The notes under the pieces are model-generated. The model made no database searches and was not told where the DNA came from. It saw only the letters and a list, made by a program, of their open reading frames with translations. From an uncultured Alphaproteobacteria bacterium (GTDB taxonomy: Bacteria > Pseudomonadota > Alphaproteobacteria > HIMB59 > GCA-002718135), in NCBI GenBank assembly GCA_902628835.1, contig CACOPD010000002.1, positions 80,218 through 144,217 on the forward strand: DNA of 64,000 bases. The letters are read 5' to 3'. Below, one piece after another: positions 16,176-26,792 of this stretch (its first letter is position 1; each line of letters starts with the position of its first letter). The position numbers and the translations under genes were made by a program.

Positions 16176-17516
16176 ATGGCAACAGCTGCAGATAGACTAG
16201 CTAATAATCTTAATTTTGGAGCTTTAGGAAAAGCAACTGAATTGAGACAAAGACTTTTGTTTACTTTAGGTGCCTTAATCGTTTTTCGATTAGGTACATT
16301 CTTGCCAATACCTGGAATTAATCCACTAGCACTACAGCAATTTTTTGAACAACAATCTTCAGGTATATTAGGTATTTTCGATACGTTTTCAGGAGGTGCA
16401 CTGGGTAGAATGGGTATATTTGCACTAGGTGTTATGCCTTATATATCATCATCAATTATTATGACACTGATGCAATCGGCAATACCTTATTTAAAATCTC
16501 TTAAAGAACAAGGCTCGAAAGGAAGAAGACAACTTCTTCAATTTACCAGATATGTTACTGTTTTAATTGCAGCAGTTCAAGGCTATGGAGTATCAATAGG
16601 TTTAGAATCCATGCAGACAACTTATGGGAATATCGTTTTTGAACCTGGTTTATTTTTTAGGCTAACTACTGTTATAACTCTTGTAGGAGGAACGATTTTT
16701 CTTATGTGGCTAGGTGAGCAAATTACTTCCAGAGGTGTAGGCAATGGTATATCTCTAATTATTACAGCTGGTATAATTGCTAACTTACCTAGTGCTTTTG
16801 TAAGTACATTACAACTTGGAAGAACTGGTGAATTAAGTATTGCATTTATATTGGGTATATTAATTCTTATTCTTTTGTTAATAATCTTTATAGTTTTTGT
16901 TGAAAAAGCTCAAAGACGTCTGCCAGTTCAATATCCAAAAAGGCAAGTTGGAAATAAGGTCTATGGAGGACAAAGCTCTCATCTACCATTAAAAATCAAT
17001 ACAGCTGGAGTAATCCCAGTAATTTTTGCGTCTTCTATTCTACTTCTACCAAATACGATGTCGGGTTTTGGTGCGGGATCATCAAACGATATTTTTATAT
17101 TAATATCTAGTTATCTAGGAAGAGGTCAACCTCTTTATTTGGCATTCTACGCGGCAATGATAATATTTTTTGGATTTTTTTATACATCTATTGTCTTTAA
17201 TCCTGATGAACAGGCTGAAAACTTAAGAAAATATGGTGGTTTTATTCCAGGTATAAGACCTGGAGAGAATACTGCTAAATATATTGAGTTCGTTTTGATA
17301 AGACTTACAACAATTGGAACAATTTATTTAACTTTTGTTGCATTACTTCCAGAATTTCTATTGTCAAGAACATCAATACCATTTTATTTAGGTGGCACAG
17401 CATTATTGATTGTAGTAGTCGTAATGATAGATTTTATTACACAAGTACAATCACATCTCTTTCAACATCAATATGAAGGTTTGCTTAAAAAAACCAAGTT
17501 AAAAGGCAGAAGATAA
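16176..17516 (+). CDS. secY: Protein translocase subunit SecY
   Basis: Polytopic 446 aa; FRLGTFLPIPGINP, NPDEQAENLRKYGGFIPGIRPG, LKKTKLKGRR. Confidence 0.99.
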   Translation: MATAADRLANNLNFGALGKATELRQRLLFTLGALIVFRLGTFLPIPGINPLALQQFFEQQSSGILGIFDTFSGGALGRMGIFALGVMPYISSSIIMTLMQSAIPYLKSLKEQGSKGRRQLLQFTRYVTVLIAAVQGYGVSIGLESMQTTYGNIVFEPGLFFRLTTVITLVGGTIFLMWLGEQITSRGVGNGISLIITAGIIANLPSAFVSTLQLGRTGELSIAFILGILILILLLIIFIVFVEKAQRRLPVQYPKRQVGNKVYGGQSSHLPLKINTAGVIPVIFASSILLLPNTMSGFGAGSSNDIFILISSYLGRGQPLYLAFYAAMIIFFGFFYTSIVFNPDEQAENLRKYGGFIPGIRPGENTAKYIEFVLIRLTTIGTIYLTFVALLPEFLLSRTSIPFYLGGTALLIVVVVMIDFITQVQSHLFQHQYEGLLKKTKLKGRR

Positions 17517-17517
17517 A

Positions 17518-18090
17518 TTGAATAATATTATTTTTTTTGGCCCTCCTGGAGCAGGAAAAGGTACACAAGCTAAAATAATATCACAGTATCTAAATGTTTC
17601 TCATCTTTCAACAGGCGACATATTAAGAAAAAAACTATTAGATAAAGATGAGTTAGCAGATGAATTAAAATTAATTATGTCTTCAGGTAATTTAGTTTCA
17701 GATGATATTTTAAATGCTATTGTTTCTACAAGGTTAAAAACTGAAAAAAACAATGGTTTTATTTTAGATGGCTATCCTAGAACCATTAAGCAATCAGAAT
17801 ATTTAGATAACTTTCTTTCTCAAACATCTAATTCGATAAACTACATTTTTAATATTCAAATAAACTTTGAAACACTAAAACAAAGAATATTAAAAAGATC
17901 TTCAGAAGAATTTAGGGAGGATGATAAAGTTGATATTTTAGAGACTAGATATAACGAATACCTCAATTCTACTGAAAAAGTATCTAACTTTTATAAAGAT
18001 AATCACTCATCTATATTTCACGAAATAGATGGTTCTCAGCAAATTCAAGAAATAACACAACAAATCAAACAAATTTTAAAAAAATCATGA
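17518..18090 (+). CDS. adk: Adenylate kinase (TTG start)
   Basis: MNNIIFFGPPGAGKGTQAKII...HLSTGDILR...GFILDGYPRT; follows secY as in other alphaproteobacteria. Confidence 0.97.
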   Translation: MNNIIFFGPPGAGKGTQAKIISQYLNVSHLSTGDILRKKLLDKDELADELKLIMSSGNLVSDDILNAIVSTRLKTEKNNGFILDGYPRTIKQSEYLDNFLSQTSNSINYIFNIQINFETLKQRILKRSSEEFREDDKVDILETRYNEYLNSTEKVSNFYKDNHSSIFHEIDGSQQIQEITQQIKQILKKS

Positions 18091-18177
18091 AAAACAGCCA
18101 ATTTTCTATATATCTTTTCTTGACTAATCGTATAATTATCATGTATTCACCCTCATTCATTTTTTTTGGATCTGTCT

Positions 18178-18558
18178 ATGGCTAGAATATCAGGCGTTAA
18201 TATTCCTACTAATAAAAAAGTTAATATAGCACTTACCTATATATTTGGAATTGGAAAAAAAATAGCAATAGATATTTGTAACAACGCTTCAATAGATATT
18301 TCTAAACGCGTCAGTGAGTTAAATGAGGAAGAGGTTAACAAAATTAGAGATTTAATAGACAAAGATTATTCTGTAGAAGGTGATTTAAGACGTAAGATTT
18401 CTCTAGATATCAAAAGATTGAATGATCTAGGATGCTACAGAGGTCTACGCCATCGAAAAAAATTACCAGTTCGTGGGCAAAGAACACACACAAATGCAAG
18501 AACAAGAAAAGGTAAAGCCGTAGCAATTGCTGGAAAGAAAAAAGTAACAAAAGGTTAA
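18178..18558 (+). CDS. rpsM: 30S ribosomal protein S13
   Basis: [26 protein letters not shown]...[24 protein letters not shown]. Confidence 0.98.
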   Translation: MARISGVNIPTNKKVNIALTYIFGIGKKIAIDICNNASIDISKRVSELNEEEVNKIRDLIDKDYSVEGDLRRKISLDIKRLNDLGCYRGLRHRKKLPVRGQRTHTNARTRKGKAVAIAGKKKVTKG

Positions 18559-18559
18559 A

Positions 18560-18940
18560 ATGGCTGAGAAAAAAAAATCTAAAATTAAAAAAAAGTTTAC
18601 ATCAGGCATAGCACATATCGTTTCTTCCTTTAATAATACAATAATTACTATTTCAGATGAAAAAGGTAATGCATTAGCCTGGTCATCATCTGGTCACAAA
18701 GGTTTCAAGGGATCTAGAAAGTCTACACCTTATGCTGCTCAAATGGCAGCAGAAGATGTTGGAAACAAAGCTAAAGAATATGGTTTAAAAAATCTTAAGG
18801 TGGAAGTTTCAGGGCCAGGTTCTGGAAGAGAGTCTGCTCTTAGATCTTTACAATCAATTGGTTACGTGATTACCTCAATAAAAGATGTAACACCAATTCC
18901 TCATAACGGTTGTAGACCAAGAAAAAGAAGAAGAGTTTAA
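18560..18940 (+). CDS. rpsK: 30S ribosomal protein S11
   Basis: [28 protein letters not shown]...[15 protein letters not shown]. Confidence 0.99.
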   Translation: MAEKKKSKIKKKFTSGIAHIVSSFNNTIITISDEKGNALAWSSSGHKGFKGSRKSTPYAAQMAAEDVGNKAKEYGLKNLKVEVSGPGSGRESALRSLQSIGYVITSIKDVTPIPHNGCRPRKRRRV

Positions 18941-18955
18941 AAAAGGAGCATTTAA

Positions 18956-19978
18956 GTGTTACAAAAAAACTGGAGCGAATTAATAAAACCTACAAAAATG
19001 GAAGTTAACGTAGATGAAAATAATGGAAGAGTTGGTAAGTTGATAGCTGAACCATTAGAAAGAGGATTTGGTTTAACATTAGGAAACTCAATAAGAAGAA
19101 TTTTATTATCTTCTTTGCAAGGAGCTGCAATTACATCAGTTAAAATAAAAGGAGTCGTCCATGAATTCTCTACAATTCCAGGTGTCAAAGAAGATTTAAC
19201 GGATATACTTTTAAACTTAAAATCAATTGCTGTAAAAGTACATTCTCCTGGTTTAAAGAAAATGTACCTAAAATCAACAGGTTCTGGAGAATTAAGAGCT
19301 GGTAATTTTGAAACTGACTCAGAAACTGAAATAATGAATCCAGATCAACTAATTATGACTTTAGATTCAAACGCAGATGTAGAGATTGAAGCTAATGTTG
19401 AAACTGGTAAAGGTTATGTAACTGCTGAAGTAGCAGAAGATGAAAACAAAATAATTGGTGAAATTAAGTTAGATGCTATGTTTAGCCCAGTAGTAAAAGC
19501 ATCCTATAAAATAGAAAATAGTAGAGTTGGTCAAGTTACTGACTTTGACAAATTAGTTTTTGAAGTTGAGACTAATGGAGCAATTACTCCTGATGATGCT
19601 ATTGCACTAGCGGCAAGGATTTTACAAGATCAATTACAACCATTTATTAATTTCGATGAGCCAGAGGTACTGCCTGATCAATCTCAAGTTGAAAGTTTAT
19701 CATTTAACTCAAATTTACTCAAAAAAGTTGAGGAACTTGAACTATCAGTACGATCAGCAAATTGTTTAAAAAATGACAACATAATCTATATTGGTGATCT
19801 AGTTCAGAAATCTGAGTCAGAAATGTTAAGAACACCTAACTTTGGTAGAAAATCTCTTAATGAGATTAAAGAAGTTCTTCAACAAATGGAACTTAACTTA
19901 GGAATGTCAGTTCCTGATTGGCCACCTGAAAACATTGATGAATTAGCAAAAAAATATGAAGATCCATTTAATAAATAA
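18956..19978 (+). CDS. rpoA: DNA-directed RNA polymerase subunit alpha (GTG start)
   Basis: [34 protein letters not shown]-terminal alpha-[18 protein letters not shown]. Confidence 0.99.
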   Translation: MLQKNWSELIKPTKMEVNVDENNGRVGKLIAEPLERGFGLTLGNSIRRILLSSLQGAAITSVKIKGVVHEFSTIPGVKEDLTDILLNLKSIAVKVHSPGLKKMYLKSTGSGELRAGNFETDSETEIMNPDQLIMTLDSNADVEIEANVETGKGYVTAEVAEDENKIIGEIKLDAMFSPVVKASYKIENSRVGQVTDFDKLVFEVETNGAITPDDAIALAARILQDQLQPFINFDEPEVLPDQSQVESLSFNSNLLKKVEELELSVRSANCLKNDNIIYIGDLVQKSESEMLRTPNFGRKSLNEIKEVLQQMELNLGMSVPDWPPENIDELAKKYEDPFNK

Positions 19979-19984
19979 ATACTA

Positions 19985-20422
19985 ATGAAACATAATATTA
20001 AAAATAAAAAACTTAATAAGACATCTTCACATAGAAAAGCCATGTTTATGAACATGTCCAATGCTCTTATAAAACATGAACAAATCACTACTACAGTGTC
20101 AAAAGCAAAAGAATTGAAAAGGTTTGTTGAGAAGATTATCACTTTAGGAAAAAAAGGGGATTTGCAGTCTAGAAGAAAGACTATATCTACTTTACAAGAT
20201 CATAAAATGTCAAAAAAAGTTTTTGATGTATTAGCAGATAGATATAAGAATAGAGAAGGTGGCTACACGCGTATTATTAAGTTAGGCAATAGATTTGGTG
20301 ATAATGCCCCAACAGCAGTTATCGAGTTTGTAGATCGAGATGAAAACGCAAAAGGGTTAGATAGCGGTCCAGTAATTGAAAAAAAATCTACTGAAGAAGT
20401 AGAAGAGCAACCTACAGCTTAA
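19985..20422 (+). CDS. rplQ: 50S ribosomal protein L17
   Basis: [47 protein letters not shown]. Confidence 0.98.
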   Translation: MKHNIKNKKLNKTSSHRKAMFMNMSNALIKHEQITTTVSKAKELKRFVEKIITLGKKGDLQSRRKTISTLQDHKMSKKVFDVLADRYKNREGGYTRIIKLGNRFGDNAPTAVIEFVDRDENAKGLDSGPVIEKKSTEEVEEQPTA

Positions 20423-20439
20423 GCATATTGTTTAACTTA

Positions 20440-20796
20440 ATGTTAGTCGCCACTGGCGGTGCACTAGGAGCAGTTCTAAGATATTTTTTAACACATATTT
20501 ATAAAACATTTTTTTTATCTAGTATTTATGGAACTATTTCTGTAAATATAATTGGCTCTTTCTTAATAGGATATCTTATAACATCTGATATTGGAAATAA
20601 CCTATCTGAAAATTTTATTAAGTTTTTTTTAATCATTGGTCTTTTAGGGTCTTTTACAACTTTTTCTGCATTTTCGTATGAAGTTGTCGATTTAATAAAC
20701 TCAAAAAAGTATATTACTTCTTTTACTTATGTTTTTATTTCCATTCTTATGTGTATATTGTCTGCATATCTAGGAACTTTAATAAATAAATTTTGA
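20440..20796 (+). CDS. crcB: CrcB/FluC fluoride ion channel (ATG 20440; ORF can extend to TTG 20428)
   Basis: GGALGAVLRYFLTHIY...GTISVNIIGSFLIGYL...GLLGSFTTFSAFSYEVVDLI, CrcB signature motifs. Confidence 0.93.
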   Translation: MLVATGGALGAVLRYFLTHIYKTFFLSSIYGTISVNIIGSFLIGYLITSDIGNNLSENFIKFFLIIGLLGSFTTFSAFSYEVVDLINSKKYITSFTYVFISILMCILSAYLGTLINKF

Positions 20797-20797
20797 T

Positions 20798-21712
20798 TTG
20801 ATAAAAAACATTAAAATTCTAAATAATGTAAACCAAAGATTGGATAAATATCTTAAAAATAAATATACATTTTTGACACAAGGATTTATTGAAAAAAATA
20901 TTAGAAAAAAAAATATTTTAATAAATAACTCAGTTACTAAAGCAAAATATCTAGTCAAGTTTAATGACGAGCTTAAAATATTAAATTTTCACGAAAAGCT
21001 ATATAAAAATAAGATAATTTTTAAAAAAAATATAAAAATTTCTAAAGAAATTTTATCTGAGTTTAAAAGGTCAATAATATTTGAAAACAATGATTTTATC
21101 GTTTTAAATAAATGGTCACAAGTAGCTACGCAAGGAGGAAGTAAAATAAAAACTTCAATAGATCACATAATTAAAAATATTAACATACAATATAGACTAG
21201 TACATAGACTTGATAAAGAAACATCAGGACTTCTTTTAATTGCTAAAAATCTTAATTATGCAAAAAAATTATCTTCTCTTTTTAAACAAAAAGAAATTAA
21301 TAAATTCTATATTGCTTTATGTGAAGGAAGCCCTAAAAATAATTTTTCTCAAGTTAAATTACAAATTAAAAACAAAAAACTTAAAATTGAAAACACGTTA
21401 ACTGACTATAGAGTCTTAAATAAAAACAAAAATATTTCTTCGATATTATTTAATCCTAAAACTGGTAAAACCCATCAACTTAGAATAGTATCTAAAAATC
21501 TTGGGTGTCCAATAGTTGGAGATAATAAATATAATTTCTATTCTAAATATAAAAAAGAAAACTTAATGTTACATGCATTTGCTCTAAGATTTACAATAAA
21601 TATGAAAAAGTTCGAATTTATCTCAATCTTACCAGATTATTTTCTTGATTTTATAAAAAAAAATAATTTAAAAATTAATAAAGATTTAAAAGATTATTTA
21701 AATAGTTTTTAA
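20798..21712 (+). CDS. RluA/RluC-family 23S rRNA pseudouridine synthase (TTG start)
   Basis: S4-like N-terminus, catalytic motif LVHRLDKETSGLLLIAKN, PKTGKTHQLRI. Confidence 0.9.
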   Translation: MIKNIKILNNVNQRLDKYLKNKYTFLTQGFIEKNIRKKNILINNSVTKAKYLVKFNDELKILNFHEKLYKNKIIFKKNIKISKEILSEFKRSIIFENNDFIVLNKWSQVATQGGSKIKTSIDHIIKNINIQYRLVHRLDKETSGLLLIAKNLNYAKKLSSLFKQKEINKFYIALCEGSPKNNFSQVKLQIKNKKLKIENTLTDYRVLNKNKNISSILFNPKTGKTHQLRIVSKNLGCPIVGDNKYNFYSKYKKENLMLHAFALRFTINMKKFEFISILPDYFLDFIKKNNLKINKDLKDYLNSF

Positions 21713-22345
21713 TTTTTCAATAAAGATTTCTTTAAATTTATTATCAAATTCAGATTGCTCTAATTTTATACCTAATTCTTCCATTGAAGTATTTTGATAC
21801 TCTTTTAAACCACATGAGTGAATATAATTATAATATTTAAGATCAGGATTAATATTAAAACTTAATCCATGATATGTAACCCATTTTTTTATCCGCAATC
21901 CAATTGCACCAATTTTTTTTTCTTTATCAAATGTAAAATTATTACTTTTAGTTACCCAAATACCAACTCTATCTTTGAAGGCTTGTGCTTCAACATTATA
22001 ATGGGCTAAAAAAGATATAAGAGAATTTTCAATTATAGAAATAAACTTTCTAATATCTTTATTTTTATTATTTAAATTTAACATAAAATATACAATTCTT
22101 TGTCCAGGACCATGATATGTTGTTTTTCCACCACGATTAGTTTTAATAATTTCTATAACATTTGAATTTAATATCTCTTCTTTTGAGGCGCTAGTTCCTT
22201 GAGTAAAAATATGATTATGACTTAAAAACCATAATAATTCTTGAGATTTATTCTTAGTTATACCATCAACTCTTGACTCCATATACATTACTGCATCGTC
22301 ATAATTTATTTGATTGTTAGATATTTTAATTTCAATCTTTTTCAT
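21698..22345 (-). CDS. lipB: Lipoyl(octanoyl) transferase
   Basis: TNRGGKTTYHGPGQRIVYFML ... KIGAIGLRIKKWVTYHGLSFNINPDL.. CGL, LipB motifs. Confidence 0.96.
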   Translation of the reverse strand: MKKIEIKISNNQINYDDAVMYMESRVDGITKNKSQELLWFLSHNHIFTQGTSASKEEILNSNVIEIIKTNRGGKTTYHGPGQRIVYFMLNLNNKNKDIRKFISIIENSLISFLAHYNVEAQAFKDRVGIWVTKSNNFTFDKEKKIGAIGLRIKKWVTYHGLSFNINPDLKYYNYIHSCGLKEYQNTSMEELGIKLEQSEFDNKFKEIFIEKLKTI

Positions 22346-22404
22346 CTTATATTTAACTTTATTGATAGTTAATATCCTATCTGGTATTTAATTCTACTAT
22401 ATAT

Positions 22405-22491
22405 GCGGCTGTGGCGGAATTGGTATACGCGCAGCGTTGAGGTCGCTGTGGGATTTATCCTGTGGAAGTTCAAGTCTTCTCAGCCGCACCA
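22405..22491 (+). tRNA. tRNA-Leu(GAG), CCA encoded
   Basis: GCGGCTG...CAGCCGC acceptor pairing, D-arm TGGCGGAATTGGTATACGC, anticodon arm CAGCG-TTGAGGT-CGCTG (anticodon GAG), long variable arm, T-arm GAAGTTCAAGTCTTC, terminal ACCA. Confidence 0.95.
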
Positions 22492-22497
22492 ATTAAT

Positions 22498-23862
22498 ATG
22501 GAAGAAATTATTATAAAAAAAGATCAGATTGCCCCAATTAAATCTATTGAAATAGTAACTGATTATTTAGAAAATTATAAATATGATACTTTACTATCTT
22601 ATCTTAAAGATATTCATAATGCAGATATTGCAGAAATACTTAAAAATTTAGATCCTGTTTTAAGATTAAGTTTATTAAACATTTTTGATAAAAATTTTGA
22701 TCCTGAGATTTTAACTTATTTGAATGAAAGTCTTAGAGAAGAAATAATAGAAACATTGGATATAAAACAGTTGGCTAGTAATGCTAAAAGTTTAGATATT
22801 GACGATGCAGTAGATTTAGTTGAAGATTTAGAAAAAAAAGATCAAAGCATTTTTTTAGAAAATTTAGACAAAGCAGAAAGAACATTAATTGAGGAAGGGT
22901 TAAATTTTCCAGAAGATTCTGCTGGTAGATTAATGCAAAGACAATTTGTTGCTGTTCACGAAACATGGAATGTGGGTCAAGCAATTGATTATTTAAGAAG
23001 TAATAAAGAAAATTTACCTGAAGATTTTTATGATATTTATTTATTAGATAATAAGGAAGTAAAGGGTGTTGTACCACTAGGAAGATTGATGGGTTCTAAT
23101 AGAGAAACACAACTAAATTCTATAATCAACAAAGAATTAAGGTTGATAGAAGCAAATACGGATCAAGAAGATGTTGCATTACTTTTTAGTAAATACGGAT
23201 TGGTAAGTGCACCTGTTATAGATAGTCAAAAAAAAATTATTGGATCCATTACTGTAGATGATGTTGTTGAAGTTATTGAAGAAGAAAGAGAAGAAGATAT
23301 CTTAAAACTTGGAGGTGTCGATCACACAGATTTGTATGAGTCAGTTATTAGTACAACTAAATCAAGAATTTCATGGTTAATTGTAAACTTGATGACAGCG
23401 GTAGTAGCATCTGTTGTTATAGGTTTATTTGAAGCTGCAATTGAAAAAGTTGTTGCCTTGGCAATATTAATGCCGATAGTAGCTTCAATGGGTGCTAACG
23501 CTGGAACTCAAACTCTAACTGTTGCTGTAAGAGCTATTGCAGTAAAAGAATTAACAGCTAGCAATGCTTTAAAAATTATAACCAAAGAGACTCTCATAGG
23601 TGGAATAAATGGTATAATATTTGCTATTATAATATCTTTAATATCTATTTATTGGTTTGAAAATTTGCTCTTGGGATTAATTATAGGTCTTGCAATGATA
23701 TTGAATTTAATTATTGCTGGCTTTGCTGGAATTGTAATTCCACTCGTTCTTGGTAAACTTAAAATTGATCCAGCTCTAGCATCGGCAGTAATTTTGACTA
23801 CAATAACAGATGTATTTGGTTTTCTCTCTTTTTTAGGATTAGCAACTTTATTTTTAATATAA
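22498..23862 (+). CDS. mgtE: Magnesium transporter MgtE
   Basis: N-domain LKDIHNADIAEILKNLDP, CBS pair, LPIVASMGANAGTQTLTVAVRA membrane motif. Confidence 0.95.
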   Translation: MEEIIIKKDQIAPIKSIEIVTDYLENYKYDTLLSYLKDIHNADIAEILKNLDPVLRLSLLNIFDKNFDPEILTYLNESLREEIIETLDIKQLASNAKSLDIDDAVDLVEDLEKKDQSIFLENLDKAERTLIEEGLNFPEDSAGRLMQRQFVAVHETWNVGQAIDYLRSNKENLPEDFYDIYLLDNKEVKGVVPLGRLMGSNRETQLNSIINKELRLIEANTDQEDVALLFSKYGLVSAPVIDSQKKIIGSITVDDVVEVIEEEREEDILKLGGVDHTDLYESVISTTKSRISWLIVNLMTAVVASVVIGLFEAAIEKVVALAILMPIVASMGANAGTQTLTVAVRAIAVKELTASNALKIITKETLIGGINGIIFAIIISLISIYWFENLLLGLIIGLAMILNLIIAGFAGIVIPLVLGKLKIDPALASAVILTTITDVFGFLSFLGLATLFLI

Positions 23863-23884
23863 TGTGTCCTATTTAATTAATTAA

Positions 23885-25225
23885 ATGTTGAAAAAAAGCG
23901 ATTTAATAAATTATTTCTTTAAAGGAATAAAAAAAAAGGACGATTTACGTATTGGTGTAGAACACGAAAAATTTGTCCTAAATAAAAGTACGTTGCATCA
24001 ACTATCTTATGAAGAACCAAATGGTATAAAAGATATTCTTTTGAAATTTATAAAAAAGGGATGGAAACCAAAGTATGATGATCAAGACACAACAATAATT
24101 GCTTTAGAAAGATTTGGTGAAAGTATAACTTTAGAACCAGGCGGTCAGATTGAGTTATCTGGAGCACAATTAAAAAATATTCATCAGACCTGCACAGAAA
24201 CCAATAGACATTTGAAAGAATTAAAAGAAATTGGTGAAGAATTTAATTTTATATTATTGGGATTGGGAGTTGAACCCAGCTTATCTATAGATGAATTACC
24301 TTGGATGCCAAAACAACGATATTCCATAATGAAAAAATATATGCCTAAAGTTGGTAAACTAGGTCACCATATGATGAAACGCACATGCACAAACCAAGTA
24401 AATTTGGATTATCATTCTGAAGAAGATATGATAACTAAATATCGATTAATGTTAAATCTTGAAGGTATTGCTACAGCAATGTTTGCCAATTCACCTTTCG
24501 ATCAAAAAGAAGTTAGTAAATATAAAAGTTTAAGATCACATTTTTGGCACTATACAGATAAAGATAGAACAGGTTTACTTCCGTTTGTTTTTGAAAAAGA
24601 TTTTAACTTTGAAAAATATGCTGAGTACGCACTTGATGTACCAATGTATTTTGTAATTAGAAATCATAAATATATAGATATGACTAATTATACTTTCAGA
24701 GATTTTATGGAAAACAAAATTTCAAAAGAATTAAGTATTGAACCTAATATCGAAGATTGGATTAACCATTTATCAACCTTATTTCCTCAAGTAAGATTAA
24801 AGCAATTCTTAGAAATTCGTTCTATGGATGCATGTTCATGGGATTTAATATGTTCCCAACCTGCTTTTTGGATTGGGATTTTATATGATGATGAAGCTAT
24901 TGATAAAACAAATGAAATTGTTGAGGGCTGGACACAGAATGATAGAAACCTAATAAATAACTTAGCCCCAGTGGAAGGCTTGCAAACAAAATTCAAACAT
25001 GGTGATCTGTTAGATATCACACACAAATTATTTGAAATTTCAAAATCAGGTTTAGAGAAAAGAAATATTCTAGTAAAAAATGAAAAATATAATGAAACAT
25101 TTTATCTTAAAGATTTAGAACAAAATCTATCAAATGGTCATTCACCAGCTGATTTATTAACTATTAAATATAATGGTGAATGGAAAAAAAATATTAAAAA
25201 AATATATGAGGAAGAAATTTTCTAA
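23885..25225 (+). CDS. gshA: Glutamate-cysteine ligase (plant/alphaproteobacterial GCS2 type)
   Basis: RIGVEHEKFVL, ITLEPGGQIELSGA, GHHMMKRTCTNQVNLDY, LEIRSMDACSW; next to gshB. Confidence 0.93.
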   Translation: MLKKSDLINYFFKGIKKKDDLRIGVEHEKFVLNKSTLHQLSYEEPNGIKDILLKFIKKGWKPKYDDQDTTIIALERFGESITLEPGGQIELSGAQLKNIHQTCTETNRHLKELKEIGEEFNFILLGLGVEPSLSIDELPWMPKQRYSIMKKYMPKVGKLGHHMMKRTCTNQVNLDYHSEEDMITKYRLMLNLEGIATAMFANSPFDQKEVSKYKSLRSHFWHYTDKDRTGLLPFVFEKDFNFEKYAEYALDVPMYFVIRNHKYIDMTNYTFRDFMENKISKELSIEPNIEDWINHLSTLFPQVRLKQFLEIRSMDACSWDLICSQPAFWIGILYDDEAIDKTNEIVEGWTQNDRNLINNLAPVEGLQTKFKHGDLLDITHKLFEISKSGLEKRNILVKNEKYNETFYLKDLEQNLSNGHSPADLLTIKYNGEWKKNIKKIYEEEIF

Positions 25226-26163
25226 TGAAAAAAAGTATAGCAATCCAAATGGATAATATTGAAAAAATTGATTATGAATTCGATACATCTTTTTTATTAG
25301 GTTATGAGGCACAAGAAAGAGGTTATGATATTTTTTATTACAATCCAAAAGATTTATTTATAAAAGAAAATACTATTCAAGCATCTGGATATTATTTAGA
25401 GCTATTGCTAGATGAAAAAAATTATTTTAATTTTAAATCTGACAAAATAATTGCCAAATTAGAAGATTTTCAATTTGTCTTTTTAAGACAAGATCCTCCT
25501 TTTGATATGAATTATATTACATCGACTTATATTTTGGACTTACTTCCATCTTCAACAATTGTTGTAAATGATCCAACAGCAGTTAGAAATTCTACTGAAA
25601 AATTATTTACATTTAATTTTAAAGAATTCATGCCACCTACTTTGGTAACAAAAGATTTAAAAATTATTGAAGAATTTTTAGACAAAGAAGAAGATATTAT
25701 AACCAAACCACTTTATGGTAATGGAGGAGACGGAATACATAGATTTGATAAAAGTAATTTCAATTCTAAAATATTAGAGGAATATTTACACCTGCCTATA
25801 ATGATCCAAAAATTTATCAATGATATAGAGCATGGTGACAGGAGAATCGTTTTTTTCGATGGTGAATATTTTGGCTCAGTTGCTAGAATACCCCAAGATG
25901 GTAATTTAAAGGCAAATTTTCATGCCGGTGGTAAGGCAAAAAAAACTGATCTAGTTTATAGAGACAAAGAAATTATTGAAAATTTGGGACCAAAACTAAA
26001 AGAGCATAATCTATTTTTTGTTGGAATTGATATAATTGGAAATTATCTAACAGAAATAAACGTAACTTCACCTACAGGATTGAAGCAAATTAATGCATTA
26101 AACAATGTAAAATTAGAAAAAGATTTTTGGGATAAGCTTGAAGCTAAATATAAAATAGTCTAA
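25225..26163 (+). CDS. gshB: Glutathione synthetase
   Basis: QMDNIEKIDYEFDTSFLLGYEAQERGYDIFYY, FLRQDPPFDMNYITSTYILDLL, GIDIIGNYLTEINVTSPTGLKQI. Confidence 0.96.
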   Translation: MKKSIAIQMDNIEKIDYEFDTSFLLGYEAQERGYDIFYYNPKDLFIKENTIQASGYYLELLLDEKNYFNFKSDKIIAKLEDFQFVFLRQDPPFDMNYITSTYILDLLPSSTIVVNDPTAVRNSTEKLFTFNFKEFMPPTLVTKDLKIIEEFLDKEEDIITKPLYGNGGDGIHRFDKSNFNSKILEEYLHLPIMIQKFINDIEHGDRRIVFFDGEYFGSVARIPQDGNLKANFHAGGKAKKTDLVYRDKEIIENLGPKLKEHNLFFVGIDIIGNYLTEINVTSPTGLKQINALNNVKLEKDFWDKLEAKYKIV

Positions 26164-26172
26164 ACACAAATT

Positions 26173-26787
26173 ATGAATAACACATTACTAATTGATGCAC
26201 TATTTGCTAATTTAAAAACTCAAAAATTAGTTAGAAATATTTTAATAATTATTATCGGCAGCTTACTATTAACAATATCTGCCAGAGTTAAAATTGATAT
26301 ACCTCCTGTACCAATAACAATGCAGACATTAGTAGTCTTGGTTTTTGCTCTTACGGTTGGTTGGAAATTATCAGTAGCTACATTCTCAATTTACTTGTTT
26401 CAGGGTTTTATTGGCATTCCTGTATTTGCTTCCTCGCCATTTGGAGGACCAGCTTATTTTATTGGGCCAAGTGCTGGTTATTTAATGGGTATGCTCCTTT
26501 CATGTTACTTTGTTGGTTTGATGGCTGAAAAAAATTATGACAAGAATTATTTTAAAACACTTTTAATATTATTTTTAGGTAGTATTATTATTTTTGTACC
26601 TGGGTTACTATGGCTTGGTTTTTGGTATAACATATTATGGACCGAAGCAGCTTCATTAGATGTTTATCAAAGTTATTCAAAAGCTATTAATAATGGTTTG
26701 CTCTTATATAAGTTCACAGAGCCATTAAAAATTGCTCTAGCTGCAACGATAACACCTTTAATTTGGCAGTTTATAAAAAATAAATAA
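26173..26787 (+). CDS. bioY: BioY-family biotin transporter substrate-binding subunit
   Basis: PPVPITMQTLVVLVFALTVGWKLS..FQGFIGIPVFA...GGPAYFIGPSAGYLMGM. Confidence 0.93.
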   Translation: MNNTLLIDALFANLKTQKLVRNILIIIIGSLLLTISARVKIDIPPVPITMQTLVVLVFALTVGWKLSVATFSIYLFQGFIGIPVFASSPFGGPAYFIGPSAGYLMGMLLSCYFVGLMAEKNYDKNYFKTLLILFLGSIIIFVPGLLWLGFWYNILWTEAASLDVYQSYSKAINNGLLLYKFTEPLKIALAATITPLIWQFIKNK

Positions 26788-26792
26788 CATTA

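Noticed and set aside
23872-23885. 14-nt palindrome TTTAATTAATTAAA, also at 60899-60912, upstream of gshA and of an ALDH gene
   Set aside because: Pure A/T palindrome in a very AT-rich genome; two copies are compatible with chance.
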